64,000 bases of DNA, taken from Acidianus hospitalis (GTDB lineage: Archaea > Thermoproteota > Thermoprotei_A > Sulfolobales > Sulfolobaceae). Location of the stretch: NCBI GenBank assembly GCA_046533895.1, contig JAWDOK010000003.1, forward strand, positions 62,001 to 126,000. The letters are read 5' to 3'. The notes under the pieces were generated by a model that worked only from the letters and a program-made list of their open reading frames with translations, ran no database searches and was not told the DNA's origin. A program made the position numbers and the translations under genes. Below are positions 21,020-29,924 of the stretch, piece after piece (positions within the stretch are counted from its first letter, which is position 1; each line of letters begins with the position of its first letter).

Positions 21020-22249
21020 ATGACAAAAGTATTAGTCTTGGGAGGAAGATTTGGAGCTTTAACTGCAGCATATACATTAAAGAGATTAGTAGGGAGTAAA
21101 GCCGATGTTAAAGTAATCAATAAGAGTAGATTCAGTTATTTTAGGCCAGCTTTACCTCACGTAGCTATAGGAGTAAGAGACGTCGATGAACTTAAGGTCG
21201 ATTTAAGCGAGGCATTGCCGGAAAAAGGAATACAATTCCAAGAAGGTACAGTAGAAAAGATTGACGCTAAAAGCAGCATGGTATATTACACAAAACCTGA
21301 TGGCTCAATGGCAGAAGAAGAGTACGATTATGTAATTGTTGGAATAGGTGCACATTTAGCTACAGAACTTGTTAAAGGCTGGGATAAATATGGTTACAGC
21401 GTCTGCGAGCCAGAGTTTGCAACAAAACTAAGAGAAAAAATAGAGAGTTTCCAAGGAGGAAATATAGCTATAGGTTCTGGGCCATTCTACCAAGGACACA
21501 ACCCAAAGCCCAAAGTTCCTGAAAATTTTGTACCGAATGCTGACTCTGCTTGTGAAGGACCAGTCTTCGAGATGTCCTTAATGCTTCACGGCTACTTCAA
21601 GAAGAAAGGAATGCTAGATAAAGTTCACGTTACAGTATTCTCGCCAGGAGAATACTTATCAGATTTATCTCCTAACTCCAGAAAGGCAGTAGCAAGTATA
21701 TATAACCAACTAGGAATAAAGCTAGTTCACAACTTTAGAATAAAAGAGATAAGAGAGCACGAAATAGTAGATGAAAAAGGAAATACCATACCAGCAGACA
21801 TTACAATATTACTTCCACCATACACTGGAAATCCTGCGTTAAAGAATTCCACTCCAGATTTGGTTGACGATGGCGGTTTTATACCAACCGATTTAAACAT
21901 GGTTTCAATAAAATACGACAACGTTTATGCCGTAGGAGACGCAAATTCAATGACTGTTCCAAAGCTAGGATACTTGGCAGTAATGACTGGAAGGATTGCT
22001 GCACAGCACTTAGCTAATAGGCTAGGAGTACCAACTAAGGTTGATAAATATTATCCAACAATTGTATGTGTAGCTGACAATCCTTATGAGGGATACGCCG
22101 TATCAGTAAAGGATGACACTTGGTATGGAGGAACAGTAAGCATAGCTGACCCGGCTGCAGTAAACCACCTTAAGAAGGAGCTATTTACTAAATATTATAT
22201 GTGGACTAAAGGAGATATGGCTCTAGAGAAGTTCTTAGCTAGCTGGTGA
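21020..22249 (+). CDS. sqr: Sulfide:quinone oxidoreductase
   Basis: A flavoprotein on the cytoplasmic membrane that oxidises sulfide to polysulfur and reduces quinone. The FAD-binding VLVLGGRFGALTAA is at residues 4-18, YDYVIVGIGAHLA in the middle and NVYAVGDANS at about 301. Cysteines fall at C129, C178 and C350, the three residues known to bind the FAD and the growing sulfur chain in the Acidianus ambivalens enzyme. The C-terminal YYMWTKGDMALEKF is the amphipathic membrane-contact region. A DUF1641 repeat protein follows immediately in the same frame. Confidence 0.95.
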   Translation: MTKVLVLGGRFGALTAAYTLKRLVGSKADVKVINKSRFSYFRPALPHVAIGVRDVDELKVDLSEALPEKGIQFQEGTVEKIDAKSSMVYYTKPDGSMAEEEYDYVIVGIGAHLATELVKGWDKYGYSVCEPEFATKLREKIESFQGGNIAIGSGPFYQGHNPKPKVPENFVPNADSACEGPVFEMSLMLHGYFKKKGMLDKVHVTVFSPGEYLSDLSPNSRKAVASIYNQLGIKLVHNFRIKEIREHEIVDEKGNTIPADITILLPPYTGNPALKNSTPDLVDDGGFIPTDLNMVSIKYDNVYAVGDANSMTVPKLGYLAVMTGRIAAQHLANRLGVPTKVDKYYPTIVCVADNPYEGYAVSVKDDTWYGGTVSIADPAAVNHLKKELFTKYYMWTKGDMALEKFLASW

Positions 22250-22255
22250 CATAAA

Positions 22256-23176
22256 ACGGCAGAAGTTGAGCTTAAAGCCCTAGATGAAATTTTAACTCCC
22301 GAAAAACTACTAAGCGTCAATCATGCACTAGAATTACTAGAAAAGTTAGACAAACTCGGCATCATAGACGTAGTTAACGGTATACTTGATGACGAGGAAT
22401 ATCTAGGAAAAATAATGGGGGCAATAGTAAATGATAAGACTCTTAGTTTAATAAATAACTTCGATAAACTTACTGGATTGCTTGACTTTTTCATGGACGC
22501 AGAAACTATGGATAATATAAAATACGCCCTTAGTCTAGTAGGCAAACTAAAAAGTACTGGAATTATAGATCCTATAATAGGAATTTTACAAGACGAAGAA
22601 TACATGAGCAAAATAATGGGGGCAATAGTGAATGATAAGGTACTAGAGTTAATAGGTAAATGGAATAATATAGTTGATCTTATATCTGATCTAACTGATG
22701 ATGAGACTCTTTCTGCAATAAAATCTGTGGTTGGATTACTTAAAGATCTAAACAAAACAGGGATCTTAGATCCTATAAAGGGTATATTACATGACGAGGA
22801 ATATATGGGTAAAATCATGGGGGCATTAATTAACGACTTCACATTAAACTTAATAAGTAACTGGAATCAGATAACGTCAGATTTATCTAAAATAGATCTA
22901 ACAAATTTCAAGTATTATATACAACTAATAAACTCTATTGGAGAAGGATTGAAAGAAGGAAAGACAATGGATACTATAAACTTAATAAAAGAGATTGCAA
23001 AACAGCAATCAACAGTCAACTTATTAACGGCAATAGGAAATGCGTTAAAATCTGAAAAAGTAAAGCCTATCGGATTAGGCGGATTATTATCAAGCTTAAG
23101 AGATCCACGAGTTCAGAAAGGCTTAGGAGTAGTAATAGAAATCTTAAGGAATCTTGGGTCGTATTATAAGTCATGA
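22256..23176 (+). CDS. DUF1641 repeat protein paired with SQR, no canonical start codon
   Basis: The frame is open from just after the SQR stop. Homology-like repeat sequence begins well before the first ATG (22415), but no ATG, GTG or TTG exists upstream in frame. ACG at 22256, followed by GCAGAAGTT, is where an ATG would be expected. The protein has three tandem copies of a segment of roughly 65-70 residues with the core GIxD-GIL-DEEY-KIMGA-ND. DUF1641 proteins commonly sit next to SQR or formate-dehydrogenase-like genes. A scaffold or membrane-association role is inferred only. The 3' end overlaps the convergent gene. Confidence 0.85.
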   Translation, partial: TAEVELKALDEILTPEKLLSVNHALELLEKLDKLGIIDVVNGILDDEEYLGKIMGAIVNDKTLSLINNFDKLTGLLDFFMDAETMDNIKYALSLVGKLKSTGIIDPIIGILQDEEYMSKIMGAIVNDKVLELIGKWNNIVDLISDLTDDETLSAIKSVVGLLKDLNKTGILDPIKGILHDEEYMGKIMGALINDFTLNLISNWNQITSDLSKIDLTNFKYYIQLINSIGEGLKEGKTMDTINLIKEIAKQQSTVNLLTAIGNALKSEKVKPIGLGGLLSSLRDPRVQKGLGVVIEILRNLGSYYKS

Positions 23177-23955
23177 ATTAAATAATCTATAATTTTATCA
23201 TTTTTTGATGTAAATACTTCTAAGTCGAATGATTTTTCGATTTTTAAATATTTAATTAAGTTCGAAGTTCTTATTATCCAAGGCGGGAGGGAAAATAATG
23301 AAATAACTTTCCTAAATTCCTCCCCTTTTATCACAAAAGCTTTAGCGGGCGAAACTAAGAAGACGTGATCAACATTAATTGCAGAAGGAATAGGAGCCGA
23401 AGCGTCGTTGTATGATTCTATTATTTCATCATCTCTATGTTGAATGCACGATTCTGCAATGTACCAAGAATTATTAATAGTCTCCCTCAACTCGTTACTG
23501 GATACAATCTCTGGTTTAAATTTCTCATAAATTTGCTGAAGAACACCTTTTATTGTTTTGGGAATTAGATGAGTTTCAGTAGCATAATATTTATCATTAT
23601 TTCCACAAGAAATTCTAATCATTACCGGAAAACCGTTAGTCATTAGGGAATTATAATATTCTACACTAAAGTTCAATATTTCTAAGTCTACAGGAGATAA
23701 TAGTGCAGCAAAAGGATTTATTTTCCTTATATCCTCATTTGTTTCATCGTAATATTTTAAAGCATCATTCCCTGCTAATATTCCAAGGTCATAACTTCTT
23801 AATAATGTATTAAAACTATACCAAGCGTTATGGCCAGCAACCGGCTTTAGTGGAAATAATTTTATTCCAACAGCTTTTAACTCTCTTATAAGCATTAGTG
23901 AGAACGTTGTTTTACCAGAATCATAGGGCAATAGTCCATTTACTAGGATTTTCAT
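23164..23955 (-). CDS. Predicted archaeal P-loop NTPase
   Basis: The 263-residue protein begins MKILVNGLLPYDSGKTT, a P-loop of the MinD/CobQ-like (SIMIBI) type with the GxxxxxSGKTT lysine. The body has no helicase or transporter motif. Distinctive segments are LKPVAGHN at residues 37-44 and APIPSAINVDHVFLVSP in the second half. It resembles a conserved archaeal family of predicted ATPase/GTPase function without a known role. It is divergent from the proteasome beta gene with a 66-base gap. Confidence 0.75.
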   Translation of the reverse strand: MKILVNGLLPYDSGKTTFSLMLIRELKAVGIKLFPLKPVAGHNAWYSFNTLLRSYDLGILAGNDALKYYDETNEDIRKINPFAALLSPVDLEILNFSVEYYNSLMTNGFPVMIRISCGNNDKYYATETHLIPKTIKGVLQQIYEKFKPEIVSSNELRETINNSWYIAESCIQHRDDEIIESYNDASAPIPSAINVDHVFLVSPAKAFVIKGEEFRKVISLFSLPPWIIRTSNLIKYLKIEKSFDLEVFTSKNDKIIDYLIHDL

Positions 23956-24021
23956 AATGTTCTCATTTTCATTAGTCGTTAAAAAGTAAGCTTCAAATAC
24001 GCAAAAAATGAAATAGATGTC

Positions 24022-24651
24022 ATGGAAACTCCTAAGATAAAGACTTGGAAAGGAACTACCACTGTAGGTATTTTGGCGAAAGATGGGGTAGTATTAGCTG
24101 CAGATAGAAGAGCTAGCGAGGGATTTTTTGTTGCAAATAAGATGGTGAGAAAAATACTATATATAACAGACAATATTGGTATAACCACGGCTGGGAGTGT
24201 AGCGGATTTACAATTCCTATATTATGTATTAAAAAATTTATATCATTATAATTATATCTCAGGAAACAGACCTACTACTGTAAAAGCTTTAGCAACATAT
24301 CTGGCTAATACTCTTTCTCAGAATAAATATTTCCCTTATTTAGTTCAGATTCTGATAGGAGGATATGATACTCAGCCTAGATTATACAACTTAGATTACT
24401 TTGGAGATATGACTGAGGAAAAATACGTTGCTACAGGATCTGGTTCTCCAGTAGCAATGGGAGTTTTGGAAGATGAATATAGAGAAGATTTAACTGCTGA
24501 TCAAGCAATGGATATTGCAGCAAGAGCAGTTTTATCAGCAATAAAAAGGGATTCTTATACTGGAACTGGAGTTATTGTATCAAAGATAACTAAAACTGGC
24601 CATGTAGAAAAGGAAGTCTATTTAAGGAAGGGAGCAGTTAATGCAAGTTAA
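24022..24651 (+). CDS. psmB: Proteasome beta subunit, catalytically competent
   Basis: The precursor has an 11-residue propeptide ending in WKG, followed by TTTVG with the active threonine (T12 of the precursor). Counted from that threonine, D17 and K33 are present, and GSGSP and RDSYTG supply the conserved serine and aspartate, so all catalytic residues are intact. Sulfolobales have two beta genes, one a low-activity subunit; this copy looks active. It overlaps the PEBP-family gene by 11 bases. Confidence 0.95.
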   Translation: METPKIKTWKGTTTVGILAKDGVVLAADRRASEGFFVANKMVRKILYITDNIGITTAGSVADLQFLYYVLKNLYHYNYISGNRPTTVKALATYLANTLSQNKYFPYLVQILIGGYDTQPRLYNLDYFGDMTEEKYVATGSGSPVAMGVLEDEYREDLTADQAMDIAARAVLSAIKRDSYTGTGVIVSKITKTGHVEKEVYLRKGAVNAS

Positions 24652-25087
24652 ATCGAGTTTCAAGAATGAAGAATTCATTCCAGTAAAGTATACATGTGAT
24701 GGAGAAGATATATCGCCACCTTTAGAATGGGATAAAGTAGACAATGCAAAAACTTATGCAATAATAGTAGAAGATCCTGATGCACCAGCTGGTACTTTCA
24801 TACATTGGGTTATTTATAATATAAAGGGTAACTCCTTACCAGAGAATGTACCAAAGAAAGAGAAAAGCGATTACGGAATTCAAGGGATTAATGACTTCGA
24901 ATTAGTAGGATATAATGGACCATGTCCTCCAAGAACTCACGGTGCTCATAGATACTATTTTAATGTATACGCTTTAGATACTGAATTAGATTATAAATCT
25001 AAGATTACCGCAGACGAACTTAAGGAAATGATGGAAGGTCATATTTTAGCTACTGGTAGCATAATGGGTAAGTACAAGAGGAAGTGA
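24641..25087 (+). CDS. PEBP / YbhB-YbcL family protein
   Basis: A 148-residue phosphatidylethanolamine-binding-protein fold. YTCDGEDISPPLEW, the DPDAP ligand-site motif with HWVIYNI, and GYNGPCPPRTHGAHRYYF are the family signatures. Bacterial and archaeal members bind small anionic ligands and their physiological role is unknown. It is co-transcribed with psmB, and the RFC genes follow after 35 bases. Confidence 0.92.
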   Translation: MQVKSSFKNEEFIPVKYTCDGEDISPPLEWDKVDNAKTYAIIVEDPDAPAGTFIHWVIYNIKGNSLPENVPKKEKSDYGIQGINDFELVGYNGPCPPRTHGAHRYYFNVYALDTELDYKSKITADELKEMMEGHILATGSIMGKYKRK

Positions 25088-25122
25088 ATCCTTTTTAATT
25101 TTAGGCAAGAATATTTGTCTCG

Positions 25123-26103
25123 ATGGAAGAAGAAATCCTTTGGGCGGAGAAATATAGGCCAAGAAGTTTAGACGATATAGTTAATCAAAAAGACATAGTT
25201 GAAAGATTAAAAAGATTCGTGAAAGAAAAAAACATGCCGCACTTACTTTTTGCAGGACCGCCTGGTACTGGTAAGACCACTGCTGCGTTAGCTCTGGTTC
25301 ACGATTTGTACGGAGATTCCTATGAACAATTCTTTTTAGAATTAAACGCAAGTGATGAAAGAGGAATTGATGTAATTAGGAATAAAGTTAAAGAATTCGC
25401 CAGGACTATGGTTTCATCCTCTGTACCGTTTAAAGTGATTTTACTTGATGAGGCAGATAATATGACAGCCGATGCTCAGCAAGCATTAAGAAGAACAATG
25501 GAGCTTTATACAGAATCCACAAGGTTTATACTCGCTTGTAATTACCTAAGTAAAATAATTGACCCTATACAGTCTAGGACTGCACTCTTTAGGTTTTATC
25601 CACTAAAGAAAGAGGACGTAGTTAGCAGACTTGAGTTTATAGCAAAAGAAGAGAAAGTCGAATACGATGAGAAAGCACTAGAGACTATTTACGATGTCAC
25701 TATGGGTGATATGAGAAAAGCGATAAATACGCTTCAAGCAGCATCAGCTTATGGAAAAGTTACAATTGAGACTGTTTTTAAGGTTCTTGGACTTGCACAA
25801 CCTAAAGAAGTTAGAGATATGCTAAAGCTTGCGTTATCTGGAAAATTCATGGAAGCTAGGGAAAAGTTGAGGTCATTACTAGTTACATATGGACTATCTG
25901 GTGAGGATATAGTTAAACAGCTTCATAGAGAATTGACTTCTAATGAGTTGCAAATTCCAGAAGAGCTAAGAGTATTATTAATGGATTACATAGGTGAGGT
26001 TGAGTTTAGAATAATAGAAGGTGCTGATGATGAAATCCAATTGTCTGCATTGCTAGCTAAAATAGCTATTTATGGAAATAAATATGTAGGGTCTTCTAAA
26101 TGA
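25123..26103 (+). CDS. rfcS: Replication factor C small subunit
   Basis: An AAA+ clamp-loader subunit that, with RFC-L, opens and loads PCNA. Walker A GPPGTGKTT (K51), the acidic Walker B LLDEADNM and the RFC box with QSRTALFRF are visible, followed by the C-terminal collar helices. At 326 residues the length is normal. Its stop overlaps the start of rfcL by 4 bases (ATGA), consistent with strictly coupled expression. Confidence 0.97.
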   Translation: MEEEILWAEKYRPRSLDDIVNQKDIVERLKRFVKEKNMPHLLFAGPPGTGKTTAALALVHDLYGDSYEQFFLELNASDERGIDVIRNKVKEFARTMVSSSVPFKVILLDEADNMTADAQQALRRTMELYTESTRFILACNYLSKIIDPIQSRTALFRFYPLKKEDVVSRLEFIAKEEKVEYDEKALETIYDVTMGDMRKAINTLQAASAYGKVTIETVFKVLGLAQPKEVRDMLKLALSGKFMEAREKLRSLLVTYGLSGEDIVKQLHRELTSNELQIPEELRVLLMDYIGEVEFRIIEGADDEIQLSALLAKIAIYGNKYVGSSK

Positions 26104-27452
26104 CTTTACCATGGATAATAAAGTATAGACCTAAGTCCTTAAATGACGTTGAAAATCAGGACGACGTAAAACAAGAGTTAAAAAGATGGATTGAAAGCTG
26201 GTTATCAGGAAAGCCGGAAAATAAGGCTTTATTACTTTATGGCCCACCAGGGACTGGAAAAACTACATTAGCTCAGGCTTTAGCTCACGATTACGGTTTA
26301 GAATTATTAGAAATGAATGCCAGTGATAGCAGAAATCTAGAGGCAATAAAAAATATCGCACAAAGAGCCGCAGTGAGCGGTAGCCTTTTTGGCACAAAAG
26401 GAAAGCTAATCTTTCTAGACGAGGTTGATGGAATAAATGCAAGGCAAGATATGGGTGCGATTCCAGCAATAGCTGAACTAGTTCAAAAGACTAGATATCC
26501 AGTCTTATTAGCAGCAAATGATCCTTGGGATCCTTCATTAAGAGAGTTAAGAAATCTTGCAAAATTAGTTGAAGTTAAAAAACTTGGTAAATATGCTTTG
26601 AGAAAAATTCTTGGAAAAATATGTACTTCTGAAAAGTTGCAATGCGATGACGACGCCCTAGACGAAATTATAGAAATTAGTGATGGAGATGCTAGATACG
26701 CTATCAACCTTTTAGAAGCCACAGCCGAAGGATTTAAGAAGGTTACAGTAGAGAGTGTAAAGGAATTCGCCAGAAGAAAAGAGAGTGAATTAGATCCTTT
26801 TGAAACCGTGAGAGGAGTGTTTTGGGCAAAATATGCTTGGCAAGCTAAAAATGCAGTAACTAGTTCTCAAGTGGATTATGATTTACTCATGAAATGGTTC
26901 TCAGAAAATATACCAGTTCAGTACGATAATATGGAAGATGTGTATAGAGCATATGATGCACTTGCCAGGGCGTCAATATTCTTGTCTAGGGCAAAGACCT
27001 CTAGCTGGGATATGTTAAGCTATACTTTTGATATGATGGGGCCTGGAGTTGCCATGGCTGAAATAGAGAAACAAAACCCGGGCTGGAAACCTAAGTGGAG
27101 GAAATACCAGTTTCCTCAAACTATTCAATTGCTCTCTAAATCGAAATCTAATAGGGAAATTAGGGATAAAATAGTTAGTAAAATAGCTGGTAAAATTCAT
27201 TCATCTGAGGAGAAAACTCTTAACGACGTATATCCTTTATTCTTGCAATTTTATAAGAAATATGAAGATAAATTGAGCAAAGATATGGATTTATCCCCAG
27301 ACGAGATTAACTTTCTTAATGAAATAACTGGTAAATCTCAGGAAGCCGAAGAAGAGAAAGAAGAAACTACTTATAGTAAAGCTAGTGCTACATCAAAAAG
27401 GTACTATAGTAGTGGAGGAAGGAGATACACTACTAGGAAGAAGAAATCTTAA
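26100..27452 (+). CDS. rfcL: Replication factor C large subunit
   Basis: The single large subunit of the archaeal clamp loader. Walker A GPPGTGKTT (K54), Walker B IFLDEVDGI, the sensor 1 AANDPWDPS and the collar helices are in order. The C-terminal 45 residues are charged and low complexity and end in TTRKKKS; a PCNA-interacting peptide is not obvious. The 3' end overlaps the convergent moaC by 20 bases. Confidence 0.97.
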   Translation: MTLPWIIKYRPKSLNDVENQDDVKQELKRWIESWLSGKPENKALLLYGPPGTGKTTLAQALAHDYGLELLEMNASDSRNLEAIKNIAQRAAVSGSLFGTKGKLIFLDEVDGINARQDMGAIPAIAELVQKTRYPVLLAANDPWDPSLRELRNLAKLVEVKKLGKYALRKILGKICTSEKLQCDDDALDEIIEISDGDARYAINLLEATAEGFKKVTVESVKEFARRKESELDPFETVRGVFWAKYAWQAKNAVTSSQVDYDLLMKWFSENIPVQYDNMEDVYRAYDALARASIFLSRAKTSSWDMLSYTFDMMGPGVAMAEIEKQNPGWKPKWRKYQFPQTIQLLSKSKSNREIRDKIVSKIAGKIHSSEEKTLNDVYPLFLQFYKKYEDKLSKDMDLSPDEINFLNEITGKSQEAEEEKEETTYSKASATSKRYYSSGGRRYTTRKKKS

Positions 27453-27882
27453 GCTTATTAACGACTTTTATTCCATCAATTTGAGTAGTCGTATATTGGC
27501 CTTCTTCATTTTTCTCATATTTTTTAACCATATCCCATATTGTAAGTAATGCTACAGACGTAGCAGTTAACGCTTCCATTTCGACTCCAGTCTTATAATG
27601 GGCCTTTACTTCCGTTTTAACTTTAACTTTATCTTCTTCTAGTTCCACGTCAACAGCTATCGATTCTAAAGGTATAGGATGGCACATAGGTAATATTTCA
27701 GGAGTTTTCTTTGCAGCCATTATTCCTGCTACCTTAGCTACAGCTATTACGTCTCCTTTCTCTATTTCTCCTCTTTTAATTTTATCTATGGTCTCTTTTT
27801 TTAATTTAATATAACCTTCTGCTACAGCTATTCTAAGTACTGGTTGTTTTTCACTAATATCTACCATTCTTGCCTCTGTCAT
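27433..27882 (-). CDS. moaC: Cyclic pyranopterin monophosphate synthase
   Basis: The second enzyme of molybdopterin synthesis, converting the MoaA product to cyclic pyranopterin monophosphate. The motifs AAKKTPEILPMCHPIP and GVEMEALTA are the active-site signatures, and 149 residues is normal. Its ATG (27880-27882) overlaps the stop of an upstream winged-helix frame by ATGA. It is thus linked to orc1/cdc6 rather than to other mo genes, which lie at 52212-54433. Confidence 0.95.
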   Translation of the reverse strand: MTEARMVDISEKQPVLRIAVAEGYIKLKKETIDKIKRGEIEKGDVIAVAKVAGIMAAKKTPEILPMCHPIPLESIAVDVELEEDKVKVKTEVKAHYKTGVEMEALTATSVALLTIWDMVKKYEKNEEGQYTTTQIDGIKVVNKLKISSS

Positions 27883-28120
27883 AAATCATCTAATTCTTCT
27901 AATAGGCTCTTTAAGATAATAATCTTTTGATTAGTATAGTTCAATCTGACTATTTTAGCTCTTTCACCAGATAATATCTCTATATATCCCTTTTCACTTA
28001 AGTAATTTAATTCCCTCTTTAGAACATTAAATTTTACTCTAGCTAGTTTTGATAAATTTGATATAGGAAGATCTCCATATTTTATTAATGTATAAATAAT
28101 TTTAAATCTTATAAAATCAT
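27879..28120 (-). pseudogene. Small winged-helix gene with a probable one-base frameshift at its start
   Basis: Between orc1/cdc6 and moaC the minus strand encodes a frame of about 75 residues with a clear winged helix (LPISNLSKLARVKFNVLKRE then LNYLSEKGYIEIL), ending at a TGA that overlaps the moaC ATG. The frame contains no ATG, GTG or early TTG. An ATG overlapping the orc1/cdc6 stop (28118-28120) is in another frame and meets TAA three codons later. One extra T in the T4 run at 28113-28116 would join them into a clean 80-residue protein. This is either a frameshift, an assembly error, or non-canonical initiation. Confidence 0.6.
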
Positions 28121-29364
28121 TTCTGCTCTGAATTCTTCAACGCCCCTATCAATTTCGTTACATAGTCGTCTAATTCTTGGCTAGCAGGGAATGTTAATGA
28201 AAGTAAAGTCGTTCTACCTCTCATTCCTTTACCGCTCTGTTGTGTATTAATTATTCCCATTAGTTTTAGTCTTCTCATATATTCAAAGACTTGAGTATGC
28301 CTTCTAGGCTCTACGCCTAATAGCTCACATAGCCTTGAATATTCATCTTCTACTTCCCCTATGGGGAACGACTCTTTTTTCTCTCTTTTCGACAAGTTTA
28401 TCAAAGCTTTAACTAATAGCATAGGATGCAATTCTAGGTAATTTAATTCGTCTAAAATTATACTAGCCTCTTCATTAAGCCTTGAATTAGCCTTTTTTGC
28501 ATGTTCTACTGTAACTATAGGTGAGCCTTCTGCATCGGCTATTCTTCCAGCCAATTCTAAAGTTTCTATTGAAAGTCTAGCATTTCCGCTTCCTCCTTTA
28601 TCAAAGCCATTAATATCAGAAATGAATTTTACAGCATCATCTGAAACTGTCCCATCGTAAAATGCTATCTTAACTCTATCTTGTAAAATATCATATAACT
28701 CGTTTGACTTATACGGTGGAAATTCTATTATGTCTCTAGCTATATGGTCTCTTACTGTTTTATCTAGGCTTGATAGCGTAGTTAAATCTCTAATGATGAA
28801 AATATAACTTACCCTTTTTACATTGACTGCTAACTCGTCATATAGCCTTACAATAAAGTAAATGTCTTCTGGTGGAGACGAATTAAGGAAATAATCAAAT
28901 TCGTCTAGAGTTATTATTACATACATATTTCTTCTTTCCAAATATTCGTGAATTATTTTGAAAACTTCTTGTGAAGATAAACCTCTAGGTGGTATAGATA
29001 ATTTTAGTTGCTCTGCAATTTTCAAAGTAATCAAATATAAAGTCCTTTCTCTGTGGCAATTTACATGAACATACTCAACTTTAATTCCCCTATTTTTAAC
29101 TTGTTCTGCGAACGCTTTACCAAAAATCCTCGCAGTAACTGTTTTTCCAGTACCAGTCCTTCCAGTTATAACTACTCTCACTGACGATTTTCCTGGTTCA
29201 TTAACTATATCTCTAAATGCTATTGTTAACTCCTTTAGCTTATCTTCCCTATGAGGTAATCTTTCTGGAATATAATCTGGATTTAATTTCGATCCGTCTT
29301 TCAGCACGCTGGGCGAGTTTAAACTGCTATTTATTATATCACTAGGTAAAGCCATAACTTTCAC
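28117..29364 (-). CDS. Orc1/Cdc6 replication initiator (probably Cdc6-3 type)
   Basis: An AAA+ initiator that binds origin DNA and recruits MCM. Walker A TGRTGTGKT (K74), Walker B TLDEFDYF, sensor 2 and a C-terminal winged helix (LGVEPRRHTQVFEYMRRLKLMGII) are in order. The next genes are a THUMP protein, GINS23 and MCM, the neighbourhood I recall for cdc6-3 in Sulfolobus solfataricus, hence the type call. The GTG at 29364 fits a TATA-like box at about 29386-29396; an ATG at 29355 is the alternative. Confidence 0.93.
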   Translation of the reverse strand: MKVMALPSDIINSSLNSPSVLKDGSKLNPDYIPERLPHREDKLKELTIAFRDIVNEPGKSSVRVVITGRTGTGKTVTARIFGKAFAEQVKNRGIKVEYVHVNCHRERTLYLITLKIAEQLKLSIPPRGLSSQEVFKIIHEYLERRNMYVIITLDEFDYFLNSSPPEDIYFIVRLYDELAVNVKRVSYIFIIRDLTTLSSLDKTVRDHIARDIIEFPPYKSNELYDILQDRVKIAFYDGTVSDDAVKFISDINGFDKGGSGNARLSIETLELAGRIADAEGSPIVTVEHAKKANSRLNEEASIILDELNYLELHPMLLVKALINLSKREKKESFPIGEVEDEYSRLCELLGVEPRRHTQVFEYMRRLKLMGIINTQQSGKGMRGRTTLLSLTFPASQELDDYVTKLIGALKNSEQK

Positions 29365-29400
29365 TCATACGATATTTTAGTGGTAATACTTTATATTTTA

Positions 29401-29904
29401 TTAGAGAGAGTTGACCGAAACTTTTTCCTGACCCTTTCTCATTATTGACAAATAGACTTTATTGCCTATTAAATTTACAAAAAGAATATAGTCGGGATTC
29501 TTATAATCGACTTCTAGTTTGCCTTTCATTCTTAAGCCTATTCCGATTTCTATTGACCTACAATCAGCTTGTTTATTACCTCTATTAATACATTCTACAT
29601 AAAATTTTTTGAATTTTCTAGAAGATAATAATTTTTCTGCATCTTCGAAAATATTGGATAAGTCGCTTATCTTATCTATAGTAAAAATCCTACCTATACA
29701 GGAAGGAGGTGCTGAAATTATTAAACCGTAAGCCTCTAGTGGAGAAAGTTTAGAATAAATGAGGAATACATTTTGCTTAATCTCATCTATTTGCACATTC
29801 TCATCTTTTATTAAAAGCCTATCAAGTATCTCGGCTTTACATTTCTTATCTTTTCCAGGTAACGTGGTAATAATCAGCTTAGGTTCCATATTGTTATTAA
29901 GCAT
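29401..29904 (-). CDS. THUMP-domain protein
   Basis: A protein of about 168 residues. The first half (LIITTLPGKDKKCKAEILDRL) and the second (FKKFYVECINRGNKQ, then IEIGIGLRMKG, then PDYILFVNLIGNKVYLSI) match THUMP-type RNA-binding architecture as found in tRNA-modification factors. No catalytic domain is attached, so it may be a stand-alone adaptor. A TTG at 29913 extends the frame; the ATG at 29904 is preferred. It is divergent from gins23 and lies 36 bases from orc1/cdc6. Confidence 0.75.
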   Translation of the reverse strand: MLNNNMEPKLIITTLPGKDKKCKAEILDRLLIKDENVQIDEIKQNVFLIYSKLSPLEAYGLIISAPPSCIGRIFTIDKISDLSNIFEDAEKLLSSRKFKKFYVECINRGNKQADCRSIEIGIGLRMKGKLEVDYKNPDYILFVNLIGNKVYLSIMRKGQEKVSVNSL

Positions 29905-29924
29905 AAAAATCAAATATAGAATAT

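Noticed and set aside
22321..22842. A 173-codon open frame on the minus strand
   Set aside because: It is antisense to the three-repeat DUF1641 gene and its serine/isoleucine-rich product mirrors the repeats; a shadow.
29365..29400. Replication origin oriC2 in the spacer upstream of orc1/cdc6
   Set aside because: The spacer is only 36 bases and holds a TATA-like box; no origin recognition box repeats were seen by eye. It is kept only as a hypothesis in the findings.
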